NCBI RefSeq assembly: GCF_001469165.1 | Contig: NZ_JABX01000023.1 | Span: 29,692-93,691, forward strand | DNA: 64,000 nucleotides | Reading direction: 5' to 3' | Source: Thiohalocapsa sp. ML1 | Lineage (GTDB): Bacteria; Pseudomonadota; Gammaproteobacteria; Chromatiales; Chromatiaceae | Shown: piece after piece, positions 45,885-58,137 of the stretch | Numbering within the stretch: the stretch's first letter is position 1 | How the letters are laid out: every line of letters starts with the position of its first letter | Translations under genes and position numbers: made by a program | Notes under the pieces: generated by a model | Told to the model about the DNA's origin: nothing | The model's database searches: none | Seen by the model: only the letters and a program-made list of their open reading frames with translations

Positions 45885-48800
45885 TCAGGTCTTGGGCGAG
45901 GTCGCGACGGTGCGGAGCATGCCGAGCAGTCGCTCGGCGGCAGCAGCCCAGCTCACCCGTTCGGCGAGCGCAGCCGCCATCGCAGCGGTGTTGCGGAACG
46001 CCGCCGCACGGTCCTGCAGGGTGGACTCGATGCGTCGCTCCCATGCCTGCGCATCGGTCTCGCAGTCGCCGGTGACGGGCACGATGCAGCGGTTTGCCTG
46101 TTCCAACGCGCGGTGCTCACGGAGCAACTGCGCCAGGCCGCTCTGCTCGCTGATCAGGATCGGCGTGCCGGCTGCCAGGGCCTCGATGCCGACCAGGCCG
46201 AAGCCTTCGCTGCGGGACGGCATCAGCACCAGGGAGGCCGTTTTTAGGTCGCGCTCCAGCCGCTCCGCGTTCGGCACGTACTCGCGCGTCTGGATGTCCG
46301 TGCCCGGGCTGCCGGCGCAGCCCTCCAGCCACCGCCTCAGCTCATCGCCCTTGCCCGGCTCCGCGCCGCGGACAATCAAGCGTGGCCGCTGGCCGCGCAG
46401 CAGGCCGACCGCGCGGGCGGCGATGTCGAGCCCCTTCAGCTCCCGGTCTTCGGTGCGACCGAGCAGCAGGCAGATCGCGAGCGGTGCGGGTGTGCGCTCG
46501 GCCTTGGGACTGCTGATGCCAGGGTCCAGCCGCAGCACCGGGGGCGGCGCCGTCAACCCGTGGAGGCGGGTGGCGATCTCGTCGTAGAGCCTGGGGCCGA
46601 CGGCCACCACCAGATCCGCCGTCTCCGCGAGCGCCTCCTGACCCAGCTCTTTGTGCTCGCCCTTGGCTGCGGCCGTGGTGCCGGTCTGCGGTTTGAAGCG
46701 CTCGATGTCGCCCGGGGCGGTGTGGATGATGTGCACGCGCCGGGCGCCCGGGCAGTGCTCCTCCGCCTGCACCTTGGCCGCGGTGCCGGTGACGTGGTCG
46801 TGGCCGATGACGATGTCGGGCGTGAAGCCCTTCGGCAGATCGGGGCGCAGGTAGAGCCGGGCCTTGCCGTCCATGCCGATCTCCCGGCGCGCATCGATGA
46901 GCAACACGCCGTGTGATTGCGCGTGGGCGCGTTCCTCGGCATCCGAGTCCGAGACCAGGCAGGCTACATCTTGTCCCGCCTGGCGCAGCGCGATGCACAG
47001 TTCCCGGTTGAAGGTGGGCACGCCGCCGTGGCGGGAGAACCATTCGGAACAGATGGTGAGGATGTGAAGCGGGCGGTCCGCGGCTTGGATCAAGGGGACT
47101 TCCTCCAGAGGCAGTCGTCCGGGCTGTGAGTCCGGTCCAGGCAGGGCGCTCGGGCCGAACTGCCGGCGCGTGATGGTGCGGTCGAGCCCGGTGAGGCGGG
47201 GTGGCAGGTGCGGGAAGTAATAGGCCACGGGCTGGGCCTCATCGCGACATGGACTCTCGTCCCAGGCCCGCAGCAGCAGCGCCCGGAGGTCATCCGTATC
47301 GCCCGTGACCGGCGCAGCCAGAAAGGCGCTCAGGTAGTGTCGGGCGCTATCCAGATCGCCCGCCGACAGCGCCATCATGGCCTGGAGCCAATCGAGCGGA
47401 TCGCCTGCCTCGGTATCGCGCAGGTTGGGGAATTGCCCGAGTGCCGCGATGGCCGCGTCCGGCGCGCCTGCACAGAGTCGGGTGAAGGCTTCACGCACGG
47501 CAAGGTCGAGAAAGCGCGGGAACTCCGCCCGGCCGCGCGCAGCGCGGTCGGCTGCCCCGGCCCAGTTGCCTAACAGCTCCGCAAGTAACAGCTCGGAGAG
47601 CGCCTTGGATTGCGGGTCCAAGCACTCTTCGCCGGTCCAACCCGGCGCCTCCAGCAGCAACCCCCGATCGTTTGCCGCGTAGGCGAGGTAGAGCGCCATG
47701 TTGACGATGCGGTAACGGCTGCCAGACCCGCTGACCTGGATGCGCCGGATCCCCTCGCGCAGGGTCGCGATGGCCTCGGGTGTCCTGCCTCGGCGGTCCA
47801 GGATGCGTCCGAGCGACTGGTAGAGCGAGAAGAGGCTCTTCTCGGCCGGTACCTTGACGATGCCCTCGCGCAGCAGCGCCACGGCCTCGTCCGGCTTTCC
47901 GCTGCGGTCGAGGATCTCGGCGGCAGCTTGGTAGAGCGGCGGGCTGGTCGGGATCTTGGCGAAGCCCTCGCGCAGCAGCGCCACCGCCTCATCCGGCTTG
48001 CCGCTGCGGTCGAGGATCTCGGCGGCGGCCTGGTAGAGGGAAGCCAGGCTCTTCTCGGCCGGTACCTTGGCGATGCCCTCGCGCAGCAGCGCCACGGCGT
48101 CGTCGGGGTTGCCGCGGCGGTCGAGGATCTCGGCGGCGGCCTGATGGAGCGGCTGGCTGGTCGGAATCTTGGCGATGCCCTCGCGCAGCAGCGCCACGGC
48201 CTCATCCGGCTTGCCGCTGCGGTCGAGGATCTCGGCGGCGGCCTGGTATAGAGCGAACAGGTTCTTCTCGGCCGGCACCTTGACGATGCCCTCGCGCAGC
48301 AGCGCCACGGCGTCGTCGGGGTTGCCGCTGCGGTCGAGGATCTCGGCGGCGGCCTGGTAGAGCGGCCCCAGGCTCTTCTCGACCGGCACCTTGGCGATGC
48401 CCTCGCGCAGCAGCGCCACGGCGTCGTCGGGGTTGCCGCTGCGGTCGAGGATCTCGGCGGCGGCCTGGTGGAGCGGCTGGCTGGTCGGGATCTTGGCGAT
48501 GCCCTCGCGCAACAGCGCCACGGCGTCGTCGGGGTTGCCGCTGCGGCCGAGGATCTCGGCGGCGGCCTGGTAAAGCGCGTCAAGACCCTTCTCGGCCGCA
48601 ACGTTTCTGATCGCCTCGCGCACGGTCTTTTCAATGCGCCCGGCGCCATGGGCTTCCGCTTCCAGCCTGATTCGCAGTCCCCAAGCGTCGGCCGGCGAGC
48701 GCGGCCCCGTACCCGCGCGGGCATGCTCCACGGCACGCCGCAAGTCATCATTGCGCCGCCGGTACGCGAGCAGTCGCGCCAGGTAGTAGTGCAGCCCCTT

Positions 48801-50069
48801 GGCGCCGCCGCCGTCGGACAGCAGCGCGGACAGGAAGGCGATGCGCTCGTCCACCTCGGCCGGGTCCCGCGGGACGGGCGTGACCCAGTTGATGAGGGCG
48901 TGGACGTGGCCTTCGAAGCGCTGGCCCACCTCGCGCAGGGCCTCGTCGTCCCCGGCCTGCACATAGTGGTAGCGGGCCTCCACGAAGGCGCCGCCGAGTC
49001 GCTCCGGGGGGCCGGTGATCTGCCTGGCGCGGAAGTGGCGGCCGAACCAATCGCCGGCCACGCGGTGGGCCTGCTGCCTGGCTTCCGGCGGCAGCGAGGC
49101 GACCACGGTGTCGCGGAGCAGCGACGGCATTGCGTAGCGTTGGCGCCGGAGCTCGATGACGTAGCGGTCGACGAGCTCGGCCCGCAGCCGCGGCAGCGTG
49201 TCGCCGGCATCGATGAGTCGCTCGAGCGCCTGCGGCTCCACCGGGTTGCGGAACACCGCGAGCCGCCGCAGGAAGCGCTCACCCGCCGCGTCCAGCCCCT
49301 CCCGGGCGCGCTGGAACATCTCGGACTCGATGCGCGTCAGCAGCTCTGCCGACACCTTGCGGTCCTTGGCCTCCCAAGTCTCGTGGGCGAATCCGAGCAG
49401 GTCGTCGAGGGGCTCATAGCGCAGGCGGTTGGCGAAGAGGCGCAGCGCGCGGGGATAGCCGCCGAGCCAGGTGGCGATGTCGTGCTTGCGGGCGTGCGGG
49501 AACTCGCCGTCGATACCCTCGGCGGCAAGCAGGTGATCGAACAGCTCGACGGCCTCGTCCGCGGGCAGCCCGTGCAGCCGATGCACCGCCCAACGCTCGT
49601 TCGCGCGCTCGCGCTCCAGCTCCCGGCTGGACAGCAGCAGCACGCGGCCCGCGCCGCGGCTGCCGCCCAGCTCCTTCAGCACGCGGGCCAGCTCCGGGGA
49701 GGGCTTGCCGGAACCGGGGACGAAGCCCCGCTGCAGCTCGTCGATGACCAGGAGCACGGGCCGGGCGAGGATGGCCTTGAGGGTGGGCAGGCTCAGGCTG
49801 TCCGCGAGGCGATGATCGCCCTGGTCCGCCAGGGTCTCGGCGAGGTTCAGCAGCAGGTCGTCTTCCAGGCCGACCGACGCGGCGGGGCATTCGACCAGGG
49901 GTTTCAGCACCGCCGCAGAATCCAGGCGCACCATCAGCTCCTCGGCGATGCGGGTCTTGCCGACGCCTGGGAAGCCCTCGATGACGCAGATCGGCGGACC
50001 CTTGGGCCACCACTCCTGCGCCAGCCAGTCGATCAGTTGTTGGTGCTCGCGCCCGTACAGCCGTGCCAT
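45885..50069 (-). CDS. STAND-type NTPase / TPR / GT4 glycosyltransferase fusion
   Basis: 1394 residues, three modules. Residues 1-450: a STAND-like NTPase with Walker A GFPGVGKT (32-39), Walker B PVLLVIDE (104-111), LLLSSREL (sensor) and the GGYPRALRLFANRL GxP motif, then winged-helix text. Residues about 490-790: seven nearly identical TPR-like repeats of 34 or 37 residues (AAAEILDRSGNPDDAVALLREGI type), one degenerate copy and further helical repeats. Residues about 1000-1394: a GT4 glycosyltransferase (HILTICSEWFSRHGGVPTF; the EGFGLVGIE E-x7-E motif at the nucleotide-sugar site). The ATG at 50069 begins MARLYGREHQQLIDWL, a typical STAND N-terminus. hicBA lies just upstream. The design suggests a ligand-triggered switch with glycosyl transfer as effector; this is inference. 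Confidence 0.85.
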   Translation of the reverse strand: MARLYGREHQQLIDWLAQEWWPKGPPICVIEGFPGVGKTRIAEELMVRLDSAAVLKPLVECPAASVGLEDDLLLNLAETLADQGDHRLADSLSLPTLKAILARPVLLVIDELQRGFVPGSGKPSPELARVLKELGGSRGAGRVLLLSSRELERERANERWAVHRLHGLPADEAVELFDHLLAAEGIDGEFPHARKHDIATWLGGYPRALRLFANRLRYEPLDDLLGFAHETWEAKDRKVSAELLTRIESEMFQRAREGLDAAGERFLRRLAVFRNPVEPQALERLIDAGDTLPRLRAELVDRYVIELRRQRYAMPSLLRDTVVASLPPEARQQAHRVAGDWFGRHFRARQITGPPERLGGAFVEARYHYVQAGDDEALREVGQRFEGHVHALINWVTPVPRDPAEVDERIAFLSALLSDGGGAKGLHYYLARLLAYRRRNDDLRRAVEHARAGTGPRSPADAWGLRIRLEAEAHGAGRIEKTVREAIRNVAAEKGLDALYQAAAEILGRSGNPDDAVALLREGIAKIPTSQPLHQAAAEILDRSGNPDDAVALLREGIAKVPVEKSLGPLYQAAAEILDRSGNPDDAVALLREGIVKVPAEKNLFALYQAAAEILDRSGKPDEAVALLREGIAKIPTSQPLHQAAAEILDRRGNPDDAVALLREGIAKVPAEKSLASLYQAAAEILDRSGKPDEAVALLREGFAKIPTSPPLYQAAAEILDRSGKPDEAVALLREGIVKVPAEKSLFSLYQSLGRILDRRGRTPEAIATLREGIRRIQVSGSGSRYRIVNMALYLAYAANDRGLLLEAPGWTGEECLDPQSKALSELLLAELLGNWAGAADRAARGRAEFPRFLDLAVREAFTRLCAGAPDAAIAALGQFPNLRDTEAGDPLDWLQAMMALSAGDLDSARHYLSAFLAAPVTGDTDDLRALLLRAWDESPCRDEAQPVAYYFPHLPPRLTGLDRTITRRQFGPSALPGPDSQPGRLPLEEVPLIQAADRPLHILTICSEWFSRHGGVPTFNRELCIALRQAGQDVACLVSDSDAEERAHAQSHGVLLIDARREIGMDGKARLYLRPDLPKGFTPDIVIGHDHVTGTAAKVQAEEHCPGARRVHIIHTAPGDIERFKPQTGTTAAAKGEHKELGQEALAETADLVVAVGPRLYDEIATRLHGLTAPPPVLRLDPGISSPKAERTPAPLAICLLLGRTEDRELKGLDIAARAVGLLRGQRPRLIVRGAEPGKGDELRRWLEGCAGSPGTDIQTREYVPNAERLERDLKTASLVLMPSRSEGFGLVGIEALAAGTPILISEQSGLAQLLREHRALEQANRCIVPVTGDCETDAQAWERRIESTLQDRAAAFRNTAAMAAALAERVSWAAAAERLLGMLRTVATSPKT
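47826..48578 (-). repeat. Seven near-identical coding repeats, 102 or 111 bp
   Basis: The anchor GAGGATCTCGG recurs at 47910, 48012, 48123, 48225, 48336, 48447 and 48549, i.e. spacings 102, 111, 102, 111, 111, 102. Units agree over long stretches including synonymous positions. Two module types are interleaved: 34-residue units ending KIPTSQPLHQ and 37-residue units ending KVPAEKSLxxLYQ. Confidence 0.95.
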
Positions 50070-50203
50070 CTCGAAGACCACCCGTTGCCTTATCGTGCTT
50101 GTCCGCTGACCGGTCAGAATACACGAGCGGACGGTGCTCGGGCTGGGTGTGCGCAGTGCTTGCCCGGCGCGCCCTGCCCGCGCTTGAGGGCCGCCGTCGG
50201 CAG

Positions 50204-50443
50204 TCAACCTTGTTCGTAGGCGGCGATGAAGTCGTCGCGAGCGATGCCCGCTTGGCGGCAAATGGTGCGGAGCGTCGATGCCTTCAGGTGTGGATGGTTG
50301 GGGATGGTCATCGGGGTGACGGTGCCGTCCGGGTTGGCGCGGCGGAGCGCGATGTGCTGGCGCTCGCGTACGACCTGGAAACCCAGTCGCGAGAGTGCGC
50401 GGAGCACCCGCTGCTTGTCGGCATCGACGGGAAACTTGGACAT
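50204..50443 (-). CDS. hicA: HicA-family toxin (mRNA interferase)
   Basis: 79 residues. RALSRLGFQVVRERQHIALRR, PMTIPNHPHLKASTLRTICRQAGI is the HicA/YcfA double-stranded-RNA-binding-like fold; the catalytic His is in RERQHIAL. HicA cleaves mRNA and is neutralised by HicB. It lies 31 bases downstream of hicB on the same strand and 134 bases upstream of the STAND-glycosyltransferase gene. The order antitoxin then toxin is the less common one for hic loci but is well known. Confidence 0.9.
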   Translation of the reverse strand: MSKFPVDADKQRVLRALSRLGFQVVRERQHIALRRANPDGTVTPMTIPNHPHLKASTLRTICRQAGIARDDFIAAYEQG

Positions 50444-50474
50444 CGGTCCAGGGAATTGCCGGTCGTCGGCCTGC

Positions 50475-50696
50475 TCAGGCGATGGCCGCCTCGGCGATGA
50501 ATGCGTCCAGCACCGGGTCGTCCGGCTCTAGTCCTTCTGTGCCGAAGGTTTCGACGTGGAACTGCAATGCGGATTGCACGTCGCTCAGGGCTGCGTTGAA
50601 ACTGTCGCCCTCGCCGACGACAATCCCCTTGATCCCTACCGGATAGGCGACGTAGCCGTCGGCATGCTTCTCGATGACGATCTTGATGTTGTTCAT
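50475..50696 (-). CDS. hicB: HicB-family antitoxin
   Basis: 73 residues. The N-terminal degenerate RNase H-like fold is visible in IKIVIEKHADGYVAYPVGIKG and VVGEGDSFNAALSDVQSALQFHVETFG, typical of short HicB proteins. No C-terminal DNA-binding helix-turn-helix is present; the tail is DDPVLDAFIAEAAIA, so autoregulation would need another factor or be absent. It neutralises the HicA encoded next. GGAGAGC-type text lies before the ATG at 50696. Confidence 0.88.
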   Translation of the reverse strand: MNNIKIVIEKHADGYVAYPVGIKGIVVGEGDSFNAALSDVQSALQFHVETFGTEGLEPDDPVLDAFIAEAAIA

Positions 50697-50745
50697 GTGA
50701 GCTCTCCGCACAGTGGCTGACCCGCCGCCGAGGTGGCGGGCGCGT

Positions 50746-52647
<1,902 letters not shown>

Positions 52648-52749
52648 TCAGGGCTCGGCTGGCCCGGTTGCGACGACGGGCCGGTGCAATGGCAGCGGGA
52701 GCGGTGCGAGCGGCGAGGCAGAACAGGCAGGTACGGCTTCGGCTCGTCC

Positions 52750-52840
52750 GCGCTTCCCTCCGCCGGTATCAACCGGATCAGGTTCCAAGGGACTCTCTCA
52801 GCCCGTGTGCGACGACGGGCACCCCCAGCGGGACTCGCCG
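52750..52840 (-). promoter_or_regulatory. TPP (THI-box) riboswitch of thiC
   Basis: The minus strand reads GGGGGTGCCC, then GGGCTGAGAGAGTCCC, then CCTTGGAACCTGATCCGGTT and GATACCGGCGGAGGGAAG, the complete conserved core of the thiamine-pyrophosphate aptamer. It lies 110-200 bases before the thiC ATG. Confidence 0.95.
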
Positions 52841-52920
52841 GGAACGCTAGCCAAAGGCAGGCGCGAATGCAACCGCTTCCGTCACAGGCCCTTTCCACCA
52901 TGCGCCCGCTCCGTGATTGG

Positions 52921-53009
52921 TCGAAGCGGCGGAGGTCGAAGCGGCGGAGGTCGAATCGGCGGAGGTCGAATCGGCAGAGGTCGAATCGGGTAAGTCGAAT
53001 CGGCAGAGA
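52921..53009. repeat. Six tandem units of about 15 bp
   Basis: TCGAAGCGGCGGAGG twice, TCGAATCGGCGGAGG, TCGAATCGGCAGAGG, a 14-base variant and a final TCGAATCGGCAGAGA. It lies between the thiC leader and a plus-strand lipoprotein gene. Confidence 0.93.
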
Positions 53010-53121
53010 GGTTGCTATCGGCTTGTGGCCGGTCATCCAGCGGTCACCGAAGTGCGCTAAGTTGCCCGGTCCGCCGCCGTTCGCGGGCGGCGCCAACCAA
53101 TCATCCGATGAGGAGCACACC

Positions 53122-53721
53122 ATGGACCCAAAATCGATGTCGACCCTCGGCGCCACCTCGTTGCTGGCCCTGACGCTCGGGCTCGCCGGCTGCGGCGAGG
53201 GCGAGCAGGGCGCACAGCCGGGCGAGCGTGCACCGGCCGCCGAGGTCGCCCCTGGCGCCGCCCCAGACGCCGCCCCTGATGCGGCCAACGACGCAATCGC
53301 CGAGCCGCCGCCCCCGGCAACGTCGGACGCTGAGCCCGTGGCCCCGCCGTCGTCGCTGGATTCCATCGAGGCCCATGCGCGGGCGGCCGCGAAGGAGCTT
53401 CAGGCCGCCGGCACCGAGGCTGCCGCCGCTGCCGCTGCCGCGACCCGGGCCTTCTCCGAGACCGCGTCCGAGCGTGCCGCCGAGCTGTCCGCGGCGCTGG
53501 AAGAGCAGGGCAGCGCCCTGGCAGGGCAGGCGAGCGCCCGCGCTGAGGAGCTGATGACCCGCGTGCGGGGCCATCTGGAAGACAACGACTTGGGCTCCGC
53601 CAATGACGCGCTGCAGAAGCTCAAGGACCTTCAGCACGAGCTGCCGGAGGAGCTGAGAACGCAGATCCAGCAGTTGCGCGAGAAGATGAACGACATGATC
53701 GACGACCAGACCGCCGGCTGA
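53122..53721 (+). CDS. Ala-rich lipoprotein
   Basis: 199 residues. A lipoprotein signal with lipobox LAGC (LLALTLGLAGC, Cys at 24) is followed by an Ala/Pro-rich linker of about 50 residues and then a long helical, probably coiled-coil segment (ELQAAGTEAAAAAAAATRA through SALAGQASARAEELMTRVRG) ending RTQIQQLREKMNDMIDDQ. The pattern resembles small outer-membrane lipoproteins of the Lpp/YjgN kind that link envelope layers, but no named family is recognised. GAGGAGCAC precedes the ATG closely. Confidence 0.8.
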   Translation: MDPKSMSTLGATSLLALTLGLAGCGEGEQGAQPGERAPAAEVAPGAAPDAAPDAANDAIAEPPPPATSDAEPVAPPSSLDSIEAHARAAAKELQAAGTEAAAAAAAATRAFSETASERAAELSAALEEQGSALAGQASARAEELMTRVRGHLEDNDLGSANDALQKLKDLQHELPEELRTQIQQLREKMNDMIDDQTAG

Positions 53722-53795
53722 CGTCGCCCGCGCCGACCGGCAACCCCGTGGCCCGCGGCTCGCCGTGGGCCCGCCGCCCGCACCGAGCCCGATCC

Positions 53796-54707
<912 letters not shown>

Positions 54708-54724
54708 GCGGTTGGCGGGATGTC

Positions 54725-54777
54725 GATTTCGATACCGATTTCGATTTCGATGCATCGATGGTGGATGGTGGATGGTC
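54725..54777. repeat. Hexamer GATTTC/GATACC and heptamer GATGGTG arrays
   Basis: GATTTC, GATACC, GATTTC, GATTTC, GATGCA (54725-54754), then GATGGTG, GATGGTG, GATGGTC (54757-54777). Located between the LOG gene and malate synthase; the AT-rich 54790-54830 stretch that follows may hold the glcB promoter. Confidence 0.88.
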
Positions 54778-54914
54778 GGGAGTATTGGGTTTTTAGATTG
54801 CTTGGCTTGAGATAATTTATCGCGTTGATGTTGCGGGGGCGCCGGTTCTGGCGAATCCTAGCGGGCCGCTTGGCAATTGCCCTTGCCGACACCGCTGGAT
54901 GGAGCAACAAAACC

Positions 54915-57086
54915 ATGACCGATCGCATCGACGTCGGCGGCCTGCAGGTCGCCACTGCCCTGCATGACCTGATCCGCGACGAGATCGCCCCCGGCACCGG
55001 CATCGAGCCGGCGGCCTTCTGGGCCGCCCTCGCGGACATCGTCGCCGAGCTCGGACCGCGCACCAGTGCACTGCTTGCGCGCCGCGATGCGCTCCAGGCG
55101 CAGATCGACGACTGGCACCGCGAGCGCCGCGGCCAGCCCATCGATACTGCCGCCTACCGCGCCTTCTTGACCGACATCGGCTACCTGGAGCCGGAAGGCC
55201 CGGAGTTCCGCGTCACGACAAGCAACCTGGACCCCGAGATCGCGAGCATTGCCGGCCCGCAGCTCGTCGTGCCCGTCAACAACGCCCGCTATGCGCTGAA
55301 CGCCGCCAACGCCCGCTGGGGCAGCCTCTACGACGCCCTCTACGGCACCGATGCGATCCCCGAAGACGGCGGCGCCGAGCGCAGCAGTCAGTTCAACCCG
55401 GTGCGCGGCGAGCGCGTGGTCGCTGCCGCGGTGGCATTCCTGGACCAGCGCTTCCCGCTCGTGGGCGGCGCGTCCCATGGCAGCGTGTCGGGCTATCGGG
55501 TCGAGGACGGCCGGCTCCGCGCCGGCGACGCGGCGCTGGCGGACCCCGACCAGCTCGCCGGCTGGCAAGGGCCGGCCGATGCGCCCACCGCGGTGCTGCT
55601 CGTGAACCACGGCCTGCACGTGGAGCTGCTGATCGACCGCGCCCATGCCATCGGCGCCAAGAGCCCGGCCGGCGTCAAGGACGTGGTGCTGGAGTCCGCC
55701 GTCACCGCCATCCAGGACTGCGAGGACTCTGTAGCTGCCGTAGACGCCGAGGACAAGGTCGGCGTCTACCGCAACTGGCTCGGCCTCATGCGCGGCGACC
55801 TGACGGCCAGCTTCAGCAAGGCCGGCAAGATGCTGGAGCGCCGCTTGGAGCCGGACCGCAGCTACACGGCACCCGACGGCGGCGAGCTGACGCTGCCCGG
55901 CCGCTCCCTGATGCTGGTGCGCAATGTCGGCCATCTCATGACCACGGACGCCGTGCTGACCGCCGACGGCGAGGAGATCCCGGAGGGCATTCTCGACGGC
56001 ATGGTCACGGTGCTCGCGGCCGTGTACGATCTGAACGGGCTTGGTCCCAACGGGGGCGCCGTGCGCAACAGCCGTGCCGGCAGCGTCTACATCGTCAAGC
56101 CCAAGATGCACGGGCCGGACGAGGTGCAGCTCGCCGTGGACCTGTTCGCGCGCATTGAGGACGCGCTCCACCTGCCGCGCAACACGCTCAAGATCGGCAT
56201 CATGGACGAGGAGCGGCGCACCACGGTGAACCTCAAGGAGTGCATCCGCCGCGCCGCCGAGCGCGTCATCTTCATCAACACGGGCTTCCTGGACCGCACG
56301 GGCGATGAAATCCACACCAGCATGGAAGCCGGCCCGATGCTGCGCAAAGGCGCCATGAAGACCGCGCCCTGGCTGCTGGCCTACGAGGACTGGAACGTCG
56401 ACACCGGCCTCGCCTGCGGCCTGCCCGGCCATGGCCAGATCGGCAAGGGTATGTGGACCATGCCGGACGAGATGCGCGCGATGCTCGACACCAAGATCGG
56501 GCATCCCCGGTCCGGCGCCAACTGCGCCTGGGTGCCGTCGCCGACGGGTGCCACGCTGCATGCGCTGCACTACCACGAGGTCGATGTTGCCGCCCGCCAG
56601 GCGGAGCTCGCCGCCGGCGGCCCGCGCGCGGCGCTGGACGACATCCTGACCATCCCGCTCGCGGACCCGGCCACCTGGACGGCGGACGACATCCAGCAGG
56701 AGCTGGACAACAACTGCCAGGGCATCCTCGGCTACGTCGTGCGCTGGATCGACCAAGGCATCGGCTGCTCCAAGGTGCCGGACATCACCGACACCGGCCT
56801 CATGGAAGACCGCGCGACGCTGCGCATCGCAAGCCAATGCCTCGCCAACTGGCTGTACCACGGCGTCGTCGGCAAGGAGCAGGTGATGGCGACGCTCAAG
56901 CGCATGGCCGAGGTCGTGGACCGCCAGAACGCCAATGATCCGATGTACCGGCCCATGGCCCCCGGCTTCGACGGCATCGCCTTCCAGGCCGCCTGCGATC
57001 TCGTCTTCAACGGCCGCGCCGAGCCCAACGGCTATACCGAGCCGGCCCTGCACCGCCGCCGGCGGGAGCTGAAGGCGCAGGGCTGA
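54915..57086 (+). CDS. glcB: Malate synthase G
   Basis: 723 residues, the expected isoform-G length. It condenses glyoxylate and acetyl-CoA to malate in the glyoxylate shunt or glycolate use. [27 protein letters not shown] is the classic N-terminal catalytic segment (with the base and metal residues), [17 protein letters not shown] the second, and [17 protein letters not shown] the third. GGAG stands 9 bases before ATG 54915; the in-frame ATG at 54825 would add a poorly supported 30 residues. Isocitrate lyase is not in the window. Confidence 0.96.
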   Translation: MTDRIDVGGLQVATALHDLIRDEIAPGTGIEPAAFWAALADIVAELGPRTSALLARRDALQAQIDDWHRERRGQPIDTAAYRAFLTDIGYLEPEGPEFRVTTSNLDPEIASIAGPQLVVPVNNARYALNAANARWGSLYDALYGTDAIPEDGGAERSSQFNPVRGERVVAAAVAFLDQRFPLVGGASHGSVSGYRVEDGRLRAGDAALADPDQLAGWQGPADAPTAVLLVNHGLHVELLIDRAHAIGAKSPAGVKDVVLESAVTAIQDCEDSVAAVDAEDKVGVYRNWLGLMRGDLTASFSKAGKMLERRLEPDRSYTAPDGGELTLPGRSLMLVRNVGHLMTTDAVLTADGEEIPEGILDGMVTVLAAVYDLNGLGPNGGAVRNSRAGSVYIVKPKMHGPDEVQLAVDLFARIEDALHLPRNTLKIGIMDEERRTTVNLKECIRRAAERVIFINTGFLDRTGDEIHTSMEAGPMLRKGAMKTAPWLLAYEDWNVDTGLACGLPGHGQIGKGMWTMPDEMRAMLDTKIGHPRSGANCAWVPSPTGATLHALHYHEVDVAARQAELAAGGPRAALDDILTIPLADPATWTADDIQQELDNNCQGILGYVVRWIDQGIGCSKVPDITDTGLMEDRATLRIASQCLANWLYHGVVGKEQVMATLKRMAEVVDRQNANDPMYRPMAPGFDGIAFQAACDLVFNGRAEPNGYTEPALHRRRRELKAQG

Positions 57087-57104
57087 GCTGCCGCCCCCGG
57101 GTAC

Positions 57105-57150
57105 GCCGACTTCAGTCGGCCCCCTCGGTAAGGGCGGACTTCAGTCCGCC
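57105..57150. repeat. Two hairpins with a TTCA-centred loop
   Basis: GCCGACTTCAGTCGGC (57105-57120) and GGCGGACTTCAGTCCGCC (57133-57150) share the ACTTCAGT centre but have different stems. A REP-like design close to the end of glcB. Confidence 0.85.
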
Positions 57151-57225
57151 GTCGGCGCTGGCTTGATCGGCCGAGCAAGCCGCGGTTCGGCTGCGTGTGA
57201 GCATCCCACCACGGCTCACGGCCGA

Positions 57226-58137
57226 TCAGGTGGAGTCGGGATCGATGCCGAGCGCTCGCAGGCGCCGAGCATAGCGGTCGGCCCGCGCGTCGGCCGCCTG
57301 CCGCAGCGCCGCTTCCTGCTGGCGCTGCTGCTCGGCGTCCTTCCGCAGGGCGGCCTCCTGCTGGCGCTGCTGCTCCGCATCCTTCCGCAGCGCGATCTCC
57401 TGCTGGCGCGCCTGCTCTGCCTGCCACCGCAGCGCCGCCTCCTGCCGCCAAAGGTCCTCCAGGGCCGCGGCGTCCAACAGCGTCTCGCCGCTCGCGGCAT
57501 CGACGATGACCACACCGCGGTGGCCGGGCTCGGTGCCGAAGTCGAGCCCGGTCGTGCGGCTGCGCAGCAGGCCCCGGGCATCGGGTCGCAGCGGGCGGTA
57601 GCCGCCGCCGATCAGGCGGTAGCCCTGGATCGAGTAGCTGACGACGCCTATCGGCTCGAAGGTCTTCACGATCAAGTACTCGCTGATTCCGGCGCGGCGG
57701 TAGATCTCGACCTTCTCGGTCTCGTCGCCGTCCTGGTAGGGCGAGACCACCTCGATGATCAGGCTCGGTCGGGTGCCCTCGCTCGGCACGCGGAAGGAAT
57801 TGCGGGGGCGGTCGCGGTCACGGATGTCCGGGATCACGGCGATGTCCGGGGCCGGCTCCTTGAGCCCGGCGATGCCCCATTTCATCTTGACGTCGCTGTA
57901 GACCGCCCGGGTCGGATCGTTGCGGAAGTGATGGCGAAGCCTGACCGCAAGGTCGTGCACACAGAAGTCGTGCTCCGTCCCTTGGATCAAGTGGTCGCCC
58001 TCCTGCGGGTCGAGAAAGGCGTCGGGCGCCAGCGGCTCCTCGCGATAGCCGAGCGTGCCGTCCGGGTACCGAACCGGGACCTCGCGCCAGCCGTGGGGCG
58101 AGGCGTCGCTGCCGACGGGGGCCGCATTGGGCTGCAT
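57226..58137 (-). CDS. Uma2-family endonuclease-like protein with coiled-coil tail
   Basis: 303 residues. The N-terminal 190 residues follow Uma2/DUF820: APDIAVIPDI (metal Asp), PSLIIEVVSPYQDGDETEKVEIYRRAGISEYLIV (Glu and Lys of the nuclease site). The C-terminal 80 residues form a Gln/Arg/Ala coiled coil made of 14-residue units of the type KDAEQQRQQEAALR, i.e. 42-base DNA repeats. Function of the family is undetermined. The gene is divergent from the hybrid kinase and convergent with glcB. Confidence 0.87.
   Translation of the reverse strand: MQPNAAPVGSDASPHGWREVPVRYPDGTLGYREEPLAPDAFLDPQEGDHLIQGTEHDFCVHDLAVRLRHHFRNDPTRAVYSDVKMKWGIAGLKEPAPDIAVIPDIRDRDRPRNSFRVPSEGTRPSLIIEVVSPYQDGDETEKVEIYRRAGISEYLIVKTFEPIGVVSYSIQGYRLIGGGYRPLRPDARGLLRSRTTGLDFGTEPGHRGVVIVDAASGETLLDAAALEDLWRQEAALRWQAEQARQQEIALRKDAEQQRQQEAALRKDAEQQRQQEAALRQAADARADRYARRLRALGIDPDST

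Noticed and set aside
47826..48578. CRISPR-like array
   Set aside because: The regular spacing is from coding TPR-type repeats in one uninterrupted frame, without unique spacers.
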